Below are positions 1-7,840 of a DNA stretch of 32,217 nucleotides, piece after piece. How positions within the stretch are numbered: position 1 is the stretch's first letter; every line of letters starts with the position of its first letter. The DNA lies in assembly GCF_000952155.1 (NCBI RefSeq), contig NZ_JYON01000040.1:1-32217 (forward strand), given 5' to 3'. The notes beneath the pieces were generated by a model that had not been told where the DNA came from, did no database searches, and saw nothing but the letters and a program-made list of their open reading frames with translations. Made by a program: the position numbers and the translations under genes. Origin of the DNA: Aliterella atlantica CENA595 (lineage in GTDB: Bacteria; Cyanobacteriota; Cyanobacteriia; Cyanobacteriales; Chroococcidiopsidaceae).

Positions 1-127
1 ATCAAGCCCTACGCCTCCAACCCGATTTAGCGGAAGCCTATGGTAATCGAGGACTTCTCTATGCCGAGACAGGAAACAAGCAGGCAGCTTTATCCGACTT
101 GCACCAAGCAGCCCAACTCTTTGCCAA
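1..127. repeat. Terminal overlap copy (circular junction), left
   Basis: These 127 bases are identical to the last 127 bases of the window (32091-32217). An exact overlap of 127 bp at both ends is what an assembler using k=127 leaves on a circular contig. The TPR reading frame is continuous across the join, which supports circularity over a biological terminal repeat. The unique molecule is therefore about 32,090 bp. Confidence 0.93.
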
Positions 128-188
128 ACAGGGCGAACAAGAGAGCTATCAGCAAACGCTCGGCTTTATTCAACAGATTCAACAGTAG
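1..188 (+). CDS. TPR-repeat exported protein, 3' part of junction-spanning gene
   Basis: This is the C-terminal end of the TPR gene that starts at 31490. The first full codon begins at base 3 and the TAG stop is at 186-188. Joined across the circle the product is about 262 residues. This part carries the end of the sixth TPR and a short C-terminal helix rich in Gln (ending FIQQIQQ). The part up to base 127 duplicates the end of the window; bases 128-188 are present only here. See the entry at 31490 for function. Confidence 0.9.
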   Translation, partial: QALRLQPDLAEAYGNRGLLYAETGNKQAALSDLHQAAQLFAKQGEQESYQQTLGFIQQIQQ

Positions 189-313
189 TAAATAAAGTTG
201 AAGCTACAATGCCAAGGTCAATATGAGCAAGCTAGCAACGAGCGGTCAGTCAGTGACTAGACAGTTATCAGTGAGAGCAGCTTTAGTACAGCAGCGAAAA
301 AAGCGAAATAGTT

Positions 314-1168
314 TTAACCTCGCTGTGGAAACTTAGGAATTTGCCACACACTCAAAGCAATGAGGATAAGAAACAGCAGACCCATCCCTCCCGCTAAGGG
401 ATTGCTGTTAATCCCCGTTACCCAATCGGGAACTTGACCAGAGTAGCGCACTAAATTCCCCACATTAATGATGTAGTAGCCCCAGACAAAGCCAGCGTGT
501 AATCCAATCGGGAAGCCTAAACGACCTTGATGTATAAGCCTACCCCATCCCAACGTTAAACCTAGCAGCAACAACCCTGGAAAGCTGGGCAAAGTCCGCC
601 AGATTTCAGCCAAAGGTTTGACGAAATGCACCCCAGCATAAAGAGTGCTACTGACCCACAGAGAAACTTTGTTGCCATAATCCCACTGCAACTCATCGAC
701 TAACCAGCCTCGAAATAACAACTCCTCTGCTAATCCCACACCTAGAGCGATAATCAATCCTTCCAGGACAATATTGGCTAAGAATTTAGTAGGCATTTGC
801 CAAGTCAACCAGCCTAGCCACCCCTCGAAGAGAAATAAGCAAAAAAGACTAAATAGACCAAGAGATACGCTCTTTAATAGCTCCAGCCAATTTTTTCGGG
901 TTTTTACTAGACCGTGACTTTTGAGCGGGTGGGATTGTTGGTGGACTTTTTGCCCCCAAAGTCGCAAGAGAAAGATAAACTCACCGTACAATGCCAGCAT
1001 CGTCACAATACTCACTATGTTACTGTCACCCCAAATTCCATAGATGGGAGCAGCTATAGGCAGCCATAGAAAGAGTAAAGTAAGTACAAAAATACTCAGC
1101 CGTGCAGGAGCAGGATAACGAGCCAGACGCTCAAGGTTTAGGTGAGATATTGGCATTAAAGTTCGCAC
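314..1168 (-). CDS. CPBP-family intramembrane metalloprotease (CAAX protease-like)
   Basis: A 284-residue polytopic membrane protein. The hallmark CPBP/Abi motif EEllFRGWL (EExxxR) lies near residue 148, followed by a second helix with a conserved His (LYAGVH) and a third motif around GLHAGFVWG. These polar residues form the metal-binding active site of the Rce1-like family, whose members cleave prenylated proteins or act in bacteriocin processing and immunity; the substrate here is unknown. The first possible codon is a GTG at 1168, while an ATG at 1156 (MPISHL) would shorten the protein by four residues; neither has a clear Shine-Dalgarno. A perfect palindrome lies just upstream (1174-1189). 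The gene converges on the TPR gene. Confidence 0.85.
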   Translation of the reverse strand: MRTLMPISHLNLERLARYPAPARLSIFVLTLLFLWLPIAAPIYGIWGDSNIVSIVTMLALYGEFIFLLRLWGQKVHQQSHPLKSHGLVKTRKNWLELLKSVSLGLFSLFCLFLFEGWLGWLTWQMPTKFLANIVLEGLIIALGVGLAEELLFRGWLVDELQWDYGNKVSLWVSSTLYAGVHFVKPLAEIWRTLPSFPGLLLLGLTLGWGRLIHQGRLGFPIGLHAGFVWGYYIINVGNLVRYSGQVPDWVTGINSNPLAGGMGLLFLILIALSVWQIPKFPQRG

Positions 1169-1173
1169 TAAAA

Positions 1174-1189
1174 ATAAATTGCAATTTAT
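1174..1189. promoter_or_regulatory. 16-bp perfect palindrome upstream of CPBP gene
   Basis: The sequence ATAAATTGCAATTTAT is a perfect 16-bp palindrome, 5 bp upstream of the GTG start of the CPBP protease gene on the minus strand. It could be a repressor operator. AT-rich palindromes can arise by chance, so only the position makes it suggestive. Confidence 0.3.
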
Positions 1190-1278
1190 GACTGGAAAAA
1201 TTACACGGCAGGCTGCTATTGCATGAAACCTGTTGAATGAATTAGTAGAGTAATTGCCTCTTTAGGCTTAGGAGTGCG

Positions 1279-1953
1279 CTAACCAAGAATGTCCTCTTGA
1301 AGTTGGTGAGTTGATGCATTCCTCAAAACGTGCCAACCATCTCTAAGTAGTGAGATAGCACTTATGCCAATGAGCAAAGCAACCAGTAAGCTAGCCGCCG
1401 CATCTGCCCAGAGCCAATTAAAGAAGTAAACGGCTAAGGCGGCAACAATTACGTTGATGGAACTGGTAGCATCGGCAACTCCATGTAAAAGAACTCCTCG
1501 AAAATTTAAGTCATGATGGCTATGTGGGTGCAATAATTGGATACTCAAGCCGTTAATAACTAAGCTCAGTCCTGCTACAAGCAATACAGGTAAGCTCGAT
1601 ATAGGTTCTGGGGCTTGCAGGTGCTTCACCGCTTCCCAGGCAATCAAAAGAGCGATCGCGCCTAAACTGGCTCCATTGAATAATGCTACCCAAGCTTCAA
1701 GCCGTTTGTATTTCCAAGCAGTCTGGTCTTGCGAGTGACGCTGAACTAACCAGGCGGATATCAGGGTCAATCCTAGCGTCAGCAGGTCTGAGAACAGGTG
1801 TCCTGCTCCTGCTAAAAGAGATAAGCTGTGGCTCCAGATTCCGATTCCCACCTCAAATAGAAAAAAAATAATTCGCAACCCCAAGATCATCCAAAGAAGT
1901 TGGATCTTTTTTGTATCCTGTGAATAGGATTTTAAGTTATTGGCTTTAAGCAT
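1279..1953 (-). CDS. Cation diffusion facilitator (CDF) metal transporter, no C-terminal domain
   Basis: A 224-residue protein with about six membrane segments. It has the two paired CDF metal-site motifs: H52-x3-D56 in TM2 (AGHLFSD) and H157-x3-D161 in TM5 (LLHGVAD), plus a His-rich cytoplasmic loop HPHSHHD near residues 142-148. These are the features of Zn2+/Cd2+ (CzcD/ZitB-like) antiporters that export metal for protons. Typical CDFs are about 300 residues with a cytoplasmic metallochaperone-like domain after TM6; here the protein stops right after TM6, so it is a short CDF or a truncated one. The start ATG is only 10 bp from the divergent start of the YnfA-like gene. It fits the zinc-efflux theme of the region. 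Confidence 0.86.
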   Translation of the reverse strand: MLKANNLKSYSQDTKKIQLLWMILGLRIIFFLFEVGIGIWSHSLSLLAGAGHLFSDLLTLGLTLISAWLVQRHSQDQTAWKYKRLEAWVALFNGASLGAIALLIAWEAVKHLQAPEPISSLPVLLVAGLSLVINGLSIQLLHPHSHHDLNFRGVLLHGVADATSSINVIVAALAVYFFNWLWADAAASLLVALLIGISAISLLRDGWHVLRNASTHQLQEDILG

Positions 1954-1963
1954 TAAACTGAAT

Positions 1964-2287
1964 ATGCAAACGTTTTTTTTCTTCTTAATTGCCGCTCTGG
2001 GAGAAATCTCTGGGTGCTACGCTTTTTGGGCGTGGTTGAGACTTGACAAAAGCATATTTTGGATTATTCCTGGTGTTTTAGCCCTGATTATCTTTGCTTT
2101 TGCTCTTACTAAAGTAGATGCCTCAAATGCTGGCAGGATATACGCTGCCTATGGTGGGTTTTATATCCTCTCATCCCTGTTTTGGTTGTGGCTAGCTGAA
2201 GGTGTCAAGCCGGATAAGTGGGACTTGCTTGGCGTTACATTTTCTCTAGTAGGAACAATCACAATCTTGTTCAGCCCACATCGCTAA
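1964..2287 (+). CDS. ynfA: YnfA-like (UPF0060) small membrane protein
   Basis: A 107-residue protein with four predicted membrane helices. The family signature is clear: an N-terminal ALGEISGCYAFW (compare the AxxEIxGC of UPF0060) and GRIYAAYGGFYI in the third helix. I choose ATG 1964 rather than the TTG at 1940 because it gives the family length of about 107-110 residues and avoids overlap with the divergent CDF gene. YnfA proteins resemble small multidrug resistance (SMR) proteins and have been linked to efflux, but the physiological substrate here is unknown. No Shine-Dalgarno is visible, and the start is 10 bp from the CDF start, so the two genes share one control region. The stop codon lies inside a strong hairpin. 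Confidence 0.9.
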   Translation: MQTFFFFLIAALGEISGCYAFWAWLRLDKSIFWIIPGVLALIIFAFALTKVDASNAGRIYAAYGGFYILSSLFWLWLAEGVKPDKWDLLGVTFSLVGTITILFSPHR

Positions 2288-2319
2288 CTACTGTCTGCGT
2301 CTGTTATTAGCGATGTGGG
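2275..2319. terminator. 13-bp inverted repeat between convergent ynfA and VKOR genes
   Basis: CCCACATCGCTAA (2275-2287) pairs perfectly with TTAGCGATGTGGG (2307-2319) across a 19-base loop. It overlaps the last codons and stop of the YnfA-like gene and lies between two convergent genes. On the plus strand it is followed by ACAAAAAAC, so the T-run needed for intrinsic termination is poor. It is a plausible bidirectional terminator or mRNA-stabilising hairpin. Confidence 0.6.
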
Positions 2320-2437
2320 ACAAAAAACTAAATATATTAGTTGAATGACAGGTTTTAGCGTACCCTACTTATTTCCACTACAGCCCTGTCAGTCTTAGCT
2401 CGACATTGCAAACAGAACACAGCATAGGTCTTATCTC

Positions 2438-3379
2438 CTAAAGACTAGGCGATAGAACTATAGAATTGCGAAAGTTACGCGAACCTTGGTAGCCGGACAT
2501 AGCAGCTAGTTCCTCCAATGATTGCGTACCAGAAACAGATTTACCTTTGATTTTCCAAGTAGGGAAACCCTCTATCTTAGCAGCTTCGCAAAGTTCGGGT
2601 TTAGGTTTTTTACCTCTAGGGTCGCACTCTATATAGTCAATCTTCTGGAATGCCTCTTGACCAAAAAGCTGTTTTTGCTCGTGGCAATGAGGACACCAAA
2701 AAGCTCCATACATTTTGGCTCCCACCTGTTTGAGATGGTCGGCTAGAGCGATTTCGGCTGCACCTGAAGTTGTGGTAATTGGCAAGCCAGACTCTCCAGG
2801 AGTAGAGCGGTCAACAAGGGCGGGGTTGTTGACGGCAGCATAAATACCTGTTGTGCCAACCAGTACCAGCATTCCAACTACGATTCCCGTGAAAAAGAGT
2901 TGTCCAATGTCTTGCCACTCTCGACCAATTAGCGCCAGGGTTAATAGACTGGCTGATAAAAGAGCCGAGCCTATGCAGTAAATACAAACTGCTTGAATTT
3001 TGAAAGCCAGCAAATACATCAAGTAACCGCTAAAAACCGTCATGGCAGCTCCCCCCGCGAACAGCAATAACCCTGTCGCGTTCTCCAAATTAGAGCGCAA
3101 TTGCTCTTGCTTTGAAGAATTGACAAGTAGGGGAGCGAGGGCAAAAACAATCATGCTGGCATAAGCGAGGAAGCCAAATAGGGCAAGGGGTAAACCAAAG
3201 ACAGTGGCGTAGGGGCTAGAAAGTACGAGGTCGCAGCCGTTGGTCGGACAGGCAGTAGAATCTCCGGTTAGCTTAACGATAGTTAGATAACCAGTAATAG
3301 CAGCACCCACACTGGCAATTCCTGCCATTAAGGAACGCGACCAGCGATGTATCCAGGGTATAGAGCGTTTGCGTTTCAT
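2438..3379 (-). CDS. VKOR-thioredoxin fusion, disulfide-bond formation protein
   Basis: A 313-residue membrane protein. Residues about 15-180 form a vitamin K epoxide reductase (VKOR) four-helix bundle with the loop cysteines C44 and C49 and the quinone-reducing pair C132-IY-C135. Residues about 205-295 form a periplasm/lumen-facing thioredoxin domain with C229-PH-C232 (FWCPHC). Such fusions are standard in cyanobacteria and plants and combine DsbB- and DsbA-like roles, oxidising exported proteins and passing electrons to quinone. It lies downstream of the zinc ATPase on the same strand with a 70-bp gap that contains an ATTATTCAG half-site like that in the ziaA/ziaR operator. Co-regulation by zinc is therefore possible but inferred. 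Confidence 0.93.
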   Translation of the reverse strand: MKRKRSIPWIHRWSRSLMAGIASVGAAITGYLTIVKLTGDSTACPTNGCDLVLSSPYATVFGLPLALFGFLAYASMIVFALAPLLVNSSKQEQLRSNLENATGLLLFAGGAAMTVFSGYLMYLLAFKIQAVCIYCIGSALLSASLLTLALIGREWQDIGQLFFTGIVVGMLVLVGTTGIYAAVNNPALVDRSTPGESGLPITTTSGAAEIALADHLKQVGAKMYGAFWCPHCHEQKQLFGQEAFQKIDYIECDPRGKKPKPELCEAAKIEGFPTWKIKGKSVSGTQSLEELAAMSGYQGSRNFRNSIVLSPSL

Positions 3380-3410
3380 AAAAACTTCACTATCCTTGAT
3401 TGAATAAGTA

Positions 3411-3430
3411 AATAAATGATTATTCAGTAA
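3411..3430 (-). promoter_or_regulatory. Possible ArsR/SmtB half-operator upstream of VKOR gene
   Basis: AATGATTATTCAGTAA lies about 35-45 bp upstream of the VKOR-Trx start. It shares the 9-mer ATTATTCAG with the operator at 5509-5530. An additional TGAATA at 3400-3405 forms a spaced inverted repeat with TATTCA at 3421-3426. It could be a second ZiaR site. Only one half matches well, so this is weak. Confidence 0.3.
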
Positions 3431-3449
3431 TCCAGAACGCTTTAGCCTG

Positions 3450-5435
3450 CTATTTCAGCACTCTAGTAGCGTTAAAAATAGCAGCCAAAGCAACGCCTAC
3501 ATCGGCGAACACAGCTTCCCACATGGTTGCCAGTCCAAAAGTACCTAGAGCAATGAAGATGCCTTTAACAACTAGGGCGAAGATGATATTTTGCCAAACA
3601 ATCGAGTGAGTTTTTCTAGCAACTTGGATCGCTTCTGCCACCTTAGAAGGGGCATCGGTCATGATTACCACATCAGCCGTTTCGATCGCCGCATCCGACC
3701 CCAATCCACCCATTGCTATCCCCACGTCAGCCCTAGCAATTACTGGGGCATCATTGATCCCATCTCCGACAAAGGCGACTTTACCCTTCTGCCCTACTTC
3801 CCAAAGCAATTGCTCAATGGCAGTAACTTTGTCTTCTGGTAATAGTTCCGCTTGATAGGAATCCACTCCCAAGGTTTTGGCAACTCGTTTAGCAACGGCT
3901 TTGGCATCTCCAGTCAACATCACGACATTTTTAACTCCCAATGCTTTGAGAGACTTAATCGCCAAGGCAGCATCCGGCTTTGGCTCATCCGATATGGCGA
4001 TGTATCCGGCATAAGTCCCCTCCACTGCTAGGTGAACTACTGTCCCTTCCACATTGCAGGTATCGTGAGCGATGTTTTCTCGGTGCATCAAGCGATCGTT
4101 TCCTGCCAGCACCACTCGATTTTCTATCTTTGCCTGGATGCCGTGAGCCGCTATCTCGGTGTAGTCAGAAATGGTGGATTCATCAATCGGTTTTCCATAA
4201 GCTTCTCGGATAGATTTAGCGATCGGGTGGTTAGAATTTAATTCTGCTGCCGCCGCCAGCTTTAGCAATTCTGCCTGAGCGAACCCGTTGCGAGATACTG
4301 TTTGGGTTACTTTGAATACACCTTTGGTAAGAGTGCCTGTCTTGTCAAAGGCAATAGCTTTAACTCCTGCTAGGCTATCTAGAAAAGTGGAGCCTTTAAC
4401 AAGGATGCCTCGCTTTGCCGCCCCGCCAATGCCACCAAAGTACCCTAGAGGAATACTAATCACTAGCCCACAGGGGCAGGAAATAACTAGCAGCACTAAT
4501 GCTCGATACACCCATTGGGCATGGGTAGCTCCTGTAATAAATAGCGGTGGCAGTAACGCTACTGCTAGAGACAGAACCACAACAACTGGAGTATAGCGTT
4601 GGGCAAATTTGGTAATAAATTTCTGAGTCTGGGACTTCTTGCTGCTGGCGTTCTGCACCAAGTCTAGAATCCGAGCGATTGATGATTCTCCAAACAGTTT
4701 CATGACCTCAATAGTCAGCACCCCAGATTGGTTGATTGTTCCTGCTAGCACTGTTTCGCCAACGCCAACGGTGCGGGGAACGGATTCTCCTGTTAGAGCA
4801 GAAGTATCAACCTGAGAGTTACCATCAAGAATTTCTCCATCTAAAGGAATCTTCTCACCAGGCTTGACTAAAATTGTGTCACCCACTTTAACTACTTCTG
4901 GGGAAACCGTTTGAATGCCATTATCAGTCTTGAGGTTGGCAGAGTCTGGGCGGATTTCTAACAGCGAGGAAATGGAACGTTTGGAGCGACTAACTGCTGT
5001 TTCCTGGAACAATTCGCCGATCTTGAAAAATAGCATCACTCCTACTGCTTCTGGGAGTTGGTGAATGGCGATCGCTCCAAGGGTGGCGATCGTCATCAGG
5101 AAGTTCTCGTCAAATACTCTACCTCGTAGGATGTTGCGTCCAGCACTGGTCAAAACACTCCAGCCGCTTAATAGGTAAGCTGGAATGAAAACTAAATACT
5201 CTCCAACGCTAAAGGGTGTATTGTGCAAGGGTTCTTCAAAGATTGAACCTAGAATAAATAGAGCGATGACCGTTCCTACTACAACACCTTCCCGCTCCAG
5301 GCTGAACTCGTCATCCCCGTGATTGTGTTCGTGTTCATCGCGTCCGTGCTGATGAGCATGACTGGTATGACGATTGTGGCTCGACTCCTGATCGGAACCA
5401 CAACAGCCTGAGCGAGTTGATTGTTGCTTTGTCAT
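3450..5435 (-). CDS. ziaA: Zn/Cd/Co-type P1B heavy-metal ATPase (ZiaA/CadA-like)
   Basis: A 661-residue P-type ATPase that pumps soft divalent metals out of the cytosol at the expense of ATP. Visible motifs are TGES (about 215-218), the CPC metal-transit motif in ISCPCGL (about 320-322), the phosphorylation site DKTGTLT (about 364-370) and the hinge GDGINDAP. The N-terminus has CCG (residues 10-12) and a His-rich stretch with HTSHAHQHG and HEHNHG, but no GMxCxxC heavy-metal-associated domain, unlike classical ZiaA. ATG at 5435 is preferred because it has a GGAG ribosome site (CAGGAGACAAG); an in-frame ATG at 5459 lacks one. It is divergent from its repressor gene at 5667 with a SmtB-type operator between them. 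The zinc assignment rests on the repressor's residues. Confidence 0.95.
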   Translation of the reverse strand: MTKQQSTRSGCCGSDQESSHNRHTSHAHQHGRDEHEHNHGDDEFSLEREGVVVGTVIALFILGSIFEEPLHNTPFSVGEYLVFIPAYLLSGWSVLTSAGRNILRGRVFDENFLMTIATLGAIAIHQLPEAVGVMLFFKIGELFQETAVSRSKRSISSLLEIRPDSANLKTDNGIQTVSPEVVKVGDTILVKPGEKIPLDGEILDGNSQVDTSALTGESVPRTVGVGETVLAGTINQSGVLTIEVMKLFGESSIARILDLVQNASSKKSQTQKFITKFAQRYTPVVVVLSLAVALLPPLFITGATHAQWVYRALVLLVISCPCGLVISIPLGYFGGIGGAAKRGILVKGSTFLDSLAGVKAIAFDKTGTLTKGVFKVTQTVSRNGFAQAELLKLAAAAELNSNHPIAKSIREAYGKPIDESTISDYTEIAAHGIQAKIENRVVLAGNDRLMHRENIAHDTCNVEGTVVHLAVEGTYAGYIAISDEPKPDAALAIKSLKALGVKNVVMLTGDAKAVAKRVAKTLGVDSYQAELLPEDKVTAIEQLLWEVGQKGKVAFVGDGINDAPVIARADVGIAMGGLGSDAAIETADVVIMTDAPSKVAEAIQVARKTHSIVWQNIIFALVVKGIFIALGTFGLATMWEAVFADVGVALAAIFNATRVLK

Positions 5436-5508
5436 CTTGTCTCCTGAATCCAGATTCACATTTGCAGAGTTGAAAGAGATATCAGAATTTTAATACATTC
5501 TTACAAAT

Positions 5509-5530
5509 ATATGAACAATTATTCAGGTAT
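5509..5530. promoter_or_regulatory. SmtB/ZiaR-type zinc operator
   Basis: ATGAACAATTATTCAGGTAT closely resembles the 12-2-12 imperfect inverted repeat (TGAACA-nn-TATTCA core) bound by SmtB/ZiaR-type zinc sensors in cyanobacteria. It lies about 75 bp upstream of the ziaA start and in the intergenic space shared with the ArsR-family gene. The apo-repressor would bind here and zinc would release it. Resemblance to the classical smt operator is from memory of that sequence. Confidence 0.75.
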
Positions 5531-5532
5531 TT

Positions 5533-5594
5533 AGAATGATTCTCATTTCAGCATTTATAATGTTTCTACGTTGATAGAATGATTCTCATTTCAG
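5533..5594. repeat. Tandem 19-bp direct repeats with AATGA-TTC-TCATT palindrome
   Basis: AGAATGATTCTCATTTCAG occurs exactly at 5533-5551 and again at 5576-5594, 43 bp apart (about four helical turns). Each contains the inverted repeat AATGA-TTC-TCATT and is followed 1-2 bp later by a promoter -10-like box (TATAAT near 5556, TATACT near 5598). They look like operator-promoter units for the repressor gene downstream. The half-site AATGA/TCATT is reminiscent of FUR-family (Fur/Zur) boxes, so a second regulator may act here. Confidence 0.6.
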
Positions 5595-5666
5595 TGTTTA
5601 TACTAAAGATTAGGTAGAAATCCTTGAGAAGCTCAAATTTATTTAGCTAATAGCGCTAAAACTCCT

Positions 5667-6074
5667 GTGAATAAGCCAGACCAGCAAGAATTGCGACTGA
5701 CCCAAAGTTATGACGAGCGAACTTGCGAAACTCATTGTCCAGTTCACTTAAGTAATCTCCTTCAACTTCAGCCTAAATTGCTGTCAATGGTTAAAGCCCA
5801 GCAGATGGCAGAATTGTTTGGGGTGCTAGCAGACCCAAATCGGCTGCGACTGCTGTCAGCGCTAGTTGTTGCTGGGGAGATGTGCGTCTGCGATTTGGCG
5901 GCTGGATTGAAGATGAGCGAATCAGCCGTCTCTCATCAATTAAGACTATTGCGAACTATGCGTTTAGTCAGCTACCGCAAAGAAGGACGCAACGTTTATT
6001 ATGGCTTGGCTGATAGTCACATTGTTAATTTGTATCACTCTGTAGCAGAACACTTAGACGAACCAGAAGTCTAA
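5667..6074 (+). CDS. ziaR: ArsR/SmtB-family zinc-responsive repressor (ZiaR-like)
   Basis: A 135-residue winged-helix sensor. The recognition helix lies around SESAVSHQLRLLR (residues 84-96). The alpha-5 zinc site is intact: D116, H118, H129 and E132 have the same spacing as the SmtB site (D-x-H, +11 H, +3 E). It also has an alpha-3 type motif EMCVCD (C73, C75) and an N-terminal pair C20/C24 with H23 and H27, as in ZiaR. The predicted role is to repress its own gene and ziaA until zinc rises. The start is a GTG at 5667 without a strong Shine-Dalgarno. It is transcribed divergently from ziaA through the shared operator region. Confidence 0.92.
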   Translation: MNKPDQQELRLTQSYDERTCETHCPVHLSNLLQLQPKLLSMVKAQQMAELFGVLADPNRLRLLSALVVAGEMCVCDLAAGLKMSESAVSHQLRLLRTMRLVSYRKEGRNVYYGLADSHIVNLYHSVAEHLDEPEV

Positions 6075-6382
6075 TAATATTTCAGTTGTCACTCTGATTT
6101 TGAACAAGTTGCAATTGCACCTGACGGCGTTTTGGTAAATATCGTATAAAAAATTACGTACTTGACTAATTTTGCCGGAAATAATAGCAGCTAGGTGATA
6201 TCCTATGGTTGCTAGAATGCCCACACTGCCTGCTTTGTAGTCAAGCGTGTAAATTTTTGCGTGGATGCTACTCGAACACCGTAATCAAGCTATTTGGCTG
6301 CTTTTATGAAGTTTGACAACCCGTCATTTTGAGGCAAGCAGTTACTTTCTATAAGATATATAAGCGTTTTCAATAAAAATTC
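6075..6382. other. 308-bp intergenic region, no gene seen
   Basis: Between the ziaR-like gene and the exported protein gene. I see no ORF of note and no strong hairpin. The distal end has an AT-rich TATAAGATATATAAG stretch at about 6351-6365 that could serve as the -10 region for the gene at 6383. Confidence 0.5.
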
Positions 6383-7027
6383 ATGACTTGCCGATTAAGT
6401 CTAAATCAAACATTCGGCTGGACTGTGTTTCTACTCTTACTTGGCAGCCCTGCCGTAGCCCACAACATTCAGAGAGCGGGGAACATAGCTGGCGTTTGGC
6501 ACGTTGAGCCGAACCACAATCCCAAAGCTGGAGAACCTTCTACAGCCTGGGTTGCTCTGACCCGTAGGGGAGGACAAACCTTGTCAATAGAGCAAGCTAA
6601 GTGTCAAATGGCTGTTTACTCGCAACCGCGTAAAGCGGGCAGCTTACCTGTGCTACAGCCCACTGTTAAAGCTGTTAGTAATCAAGAGTATCAGAGTATC
6701 CCTAGTACAGATATTGTTTTTCCCACTGCTGGACTTTATCAACTAGAGTTAAGCTGTGCGCCCAAAACTCAAGGTAATTTCCAGCCATTTCTTTTGAAGT
6801 ATGATGTCGCCGTAGCACCCGGTACAACTGCCTTAACCCCTCGTGCTACGGCATCTCCAGCGCCTAAAAACTTAGCTCAGTCACAGCAAACCCCCATTAG
6901 TTCGGCAGCTAACCAGCAGCTTAATCAGTCAAATCAATCCCTCTCGACGTGGATTATCTTGGCGATCGCTACATTTACTGTTTTGGTGCTGGGAATATTA
7001 GTGCAGCGACAGAGCATGAAACGCTAA
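6383..7027 (+). CDS. Exported, C-terminally membrane-anchored protein of unknown function
   Basis: A 214-residue protein with a signal peptide (hydrophobic WTVFLLLLG, cleavage after PAVA so that the mature protein begins HNIQ), a soluble domain of about 115 residues with two or three cysteines, a low-complexity linker rich in Pro, Ala, Gln and Ser (about 145-185), and a C-terminal membrane helix near 188-208 followed by basic residues. The soluble part looks like a beta-sandwich and may belong to the loose group of periplasmic metal-homeostasis helpers found next to transporters, but I do not recognise a named family. It converges on the hupE-like gene and lies inside the metal island, so a role in metal handling outside the cytoplasmic membrane is a reasonable guess. 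Confidence 0.75.
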   Translation: MTCRLSLNQTFGWTVFLLLLGSPAVAHNIQRAGNIAGVWHVEPNHNPKAGEPSTAWVALTRRGGQTLSIEQAKCQMAVYSQPRKAGSLPVLQPTVKAVSNQEYQSIPSTDIVFPTAGLYQLELSCAPKTQGNFQPFLLKYDVAVAPGTTALTPRATASPAPKNLAQSQQTPISSAANQQLNQSNQSLSTWIILAIATFTVLVLGILVQRQSMKR

Positions 7028-7132
7028 TTTTTCTCTTCGGGTAGTGCCTCCGTGACAACTTTTTATACTTGGAGCAACCACCCCCTAAAACACCTCAACA
7101 TGGTTTTCGCTCGTTTACATCAGGAGTCAGTA

Positions 7133-7816
7133 TTAGCTAATGAGAGATTTGGTCAGGAAAACAATACCAGTTGAGCAGATAACCAAGCCTGCCAATCTCA
7201 TCACTCCTGAGACCTGACTCGCAAATTTCTGGCTGACAACTTCACAAATCAGTAAAGCAGCGATGGCAACTCCATACTGAATTAAGCTGAAACCTACTAG
7301 ATAAGCAACCAGAGGCGACATCTGTGCGCCCACAATTGACTGGCCGTAAGCATAACCATGAAATAAACCTGCAATCGCCCCTAACCCTGCTATGACAATT
7401 CCATTAGTTGTTCTTGCTACCACAAGCATTGCACCAATGGCAATCACCGAAGCAGAGATGACGATTTCAGCCCCAGGTAAATCTAATCCCAGTAGGTGAA
7501 TTCCTGTACCTGACATTGCTGCTAGAACAAATGCTGCTGGGATGCGAAATTTATTAGGCTGTCTAGCACAGAGTAATCCGATGGCAACGACAAAGACAAA
7601 GTGGTCAATCCCAATAATTGGATGGGCTAGCCCAGACATAAACCCTTCAAAGAAATTTGCTGGCAGCTTGCCACTTAGAGCATGATGGGCTGCGGCTGGA
7701 CTAGCAGCACTCAAAAGACCGATGCAGGTTGGGATGACAATTCTTACGGAACGCTTTGCGAGTGCAACGATTGATAGTTTCCTGGCAATGGAAGCAAAAA
7801 GCGTGGACTTTGACAC
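7133..7816 (-). CDS. hupE: HupE/UreJ-family permease, probable cobalt (or nickel) transporter
   Basis: A 227-residue membrane protein with a signal-like N-terminus ending SPAAAHH and six following hydrophobic segments. The family signature HPxxGxDH is present as HPIIGIDH (H65, D71, H72), with further His in the motif GLFHGYAYG. HupE/UreJ proteins import Ni2+ or Co2+; members placed under B12 riboswitches have been assigned to cobalt uptake. The start is a GTG at 7816 preceded by GAGG at 7-8 bp; an ATG slightly upstream is out of frame. The 5' leader is a cobalamin riboswitch, so expression should fall when B12 is plentiful, which argues for cobalt as the substrate. Confidence 0.92.
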   Translation of the reverse strand: MSKSTLFASIARKLSIVALAKRSVRIVIPTCIGLLSAASPAAAHHALSGKLPANFFEGFMSGLAHPIIGIDHFVFVVAIGLLCARQPNKFRIPAAFVLAAMSGTGIHLLGLDLPGAEIVISASVIAIGAMLVVARTTNGIVIAGLGAIAGLFHGYAYGQSIVGAQMSPLVAYLVGFSLIQYGVAIAALLICEVVSQKFASQVSGVMRLAGLVICSTGIVFLTKSLIS

Positions 7817-7840
7817 TGTGTACCTCGCACATTAAAGTTT

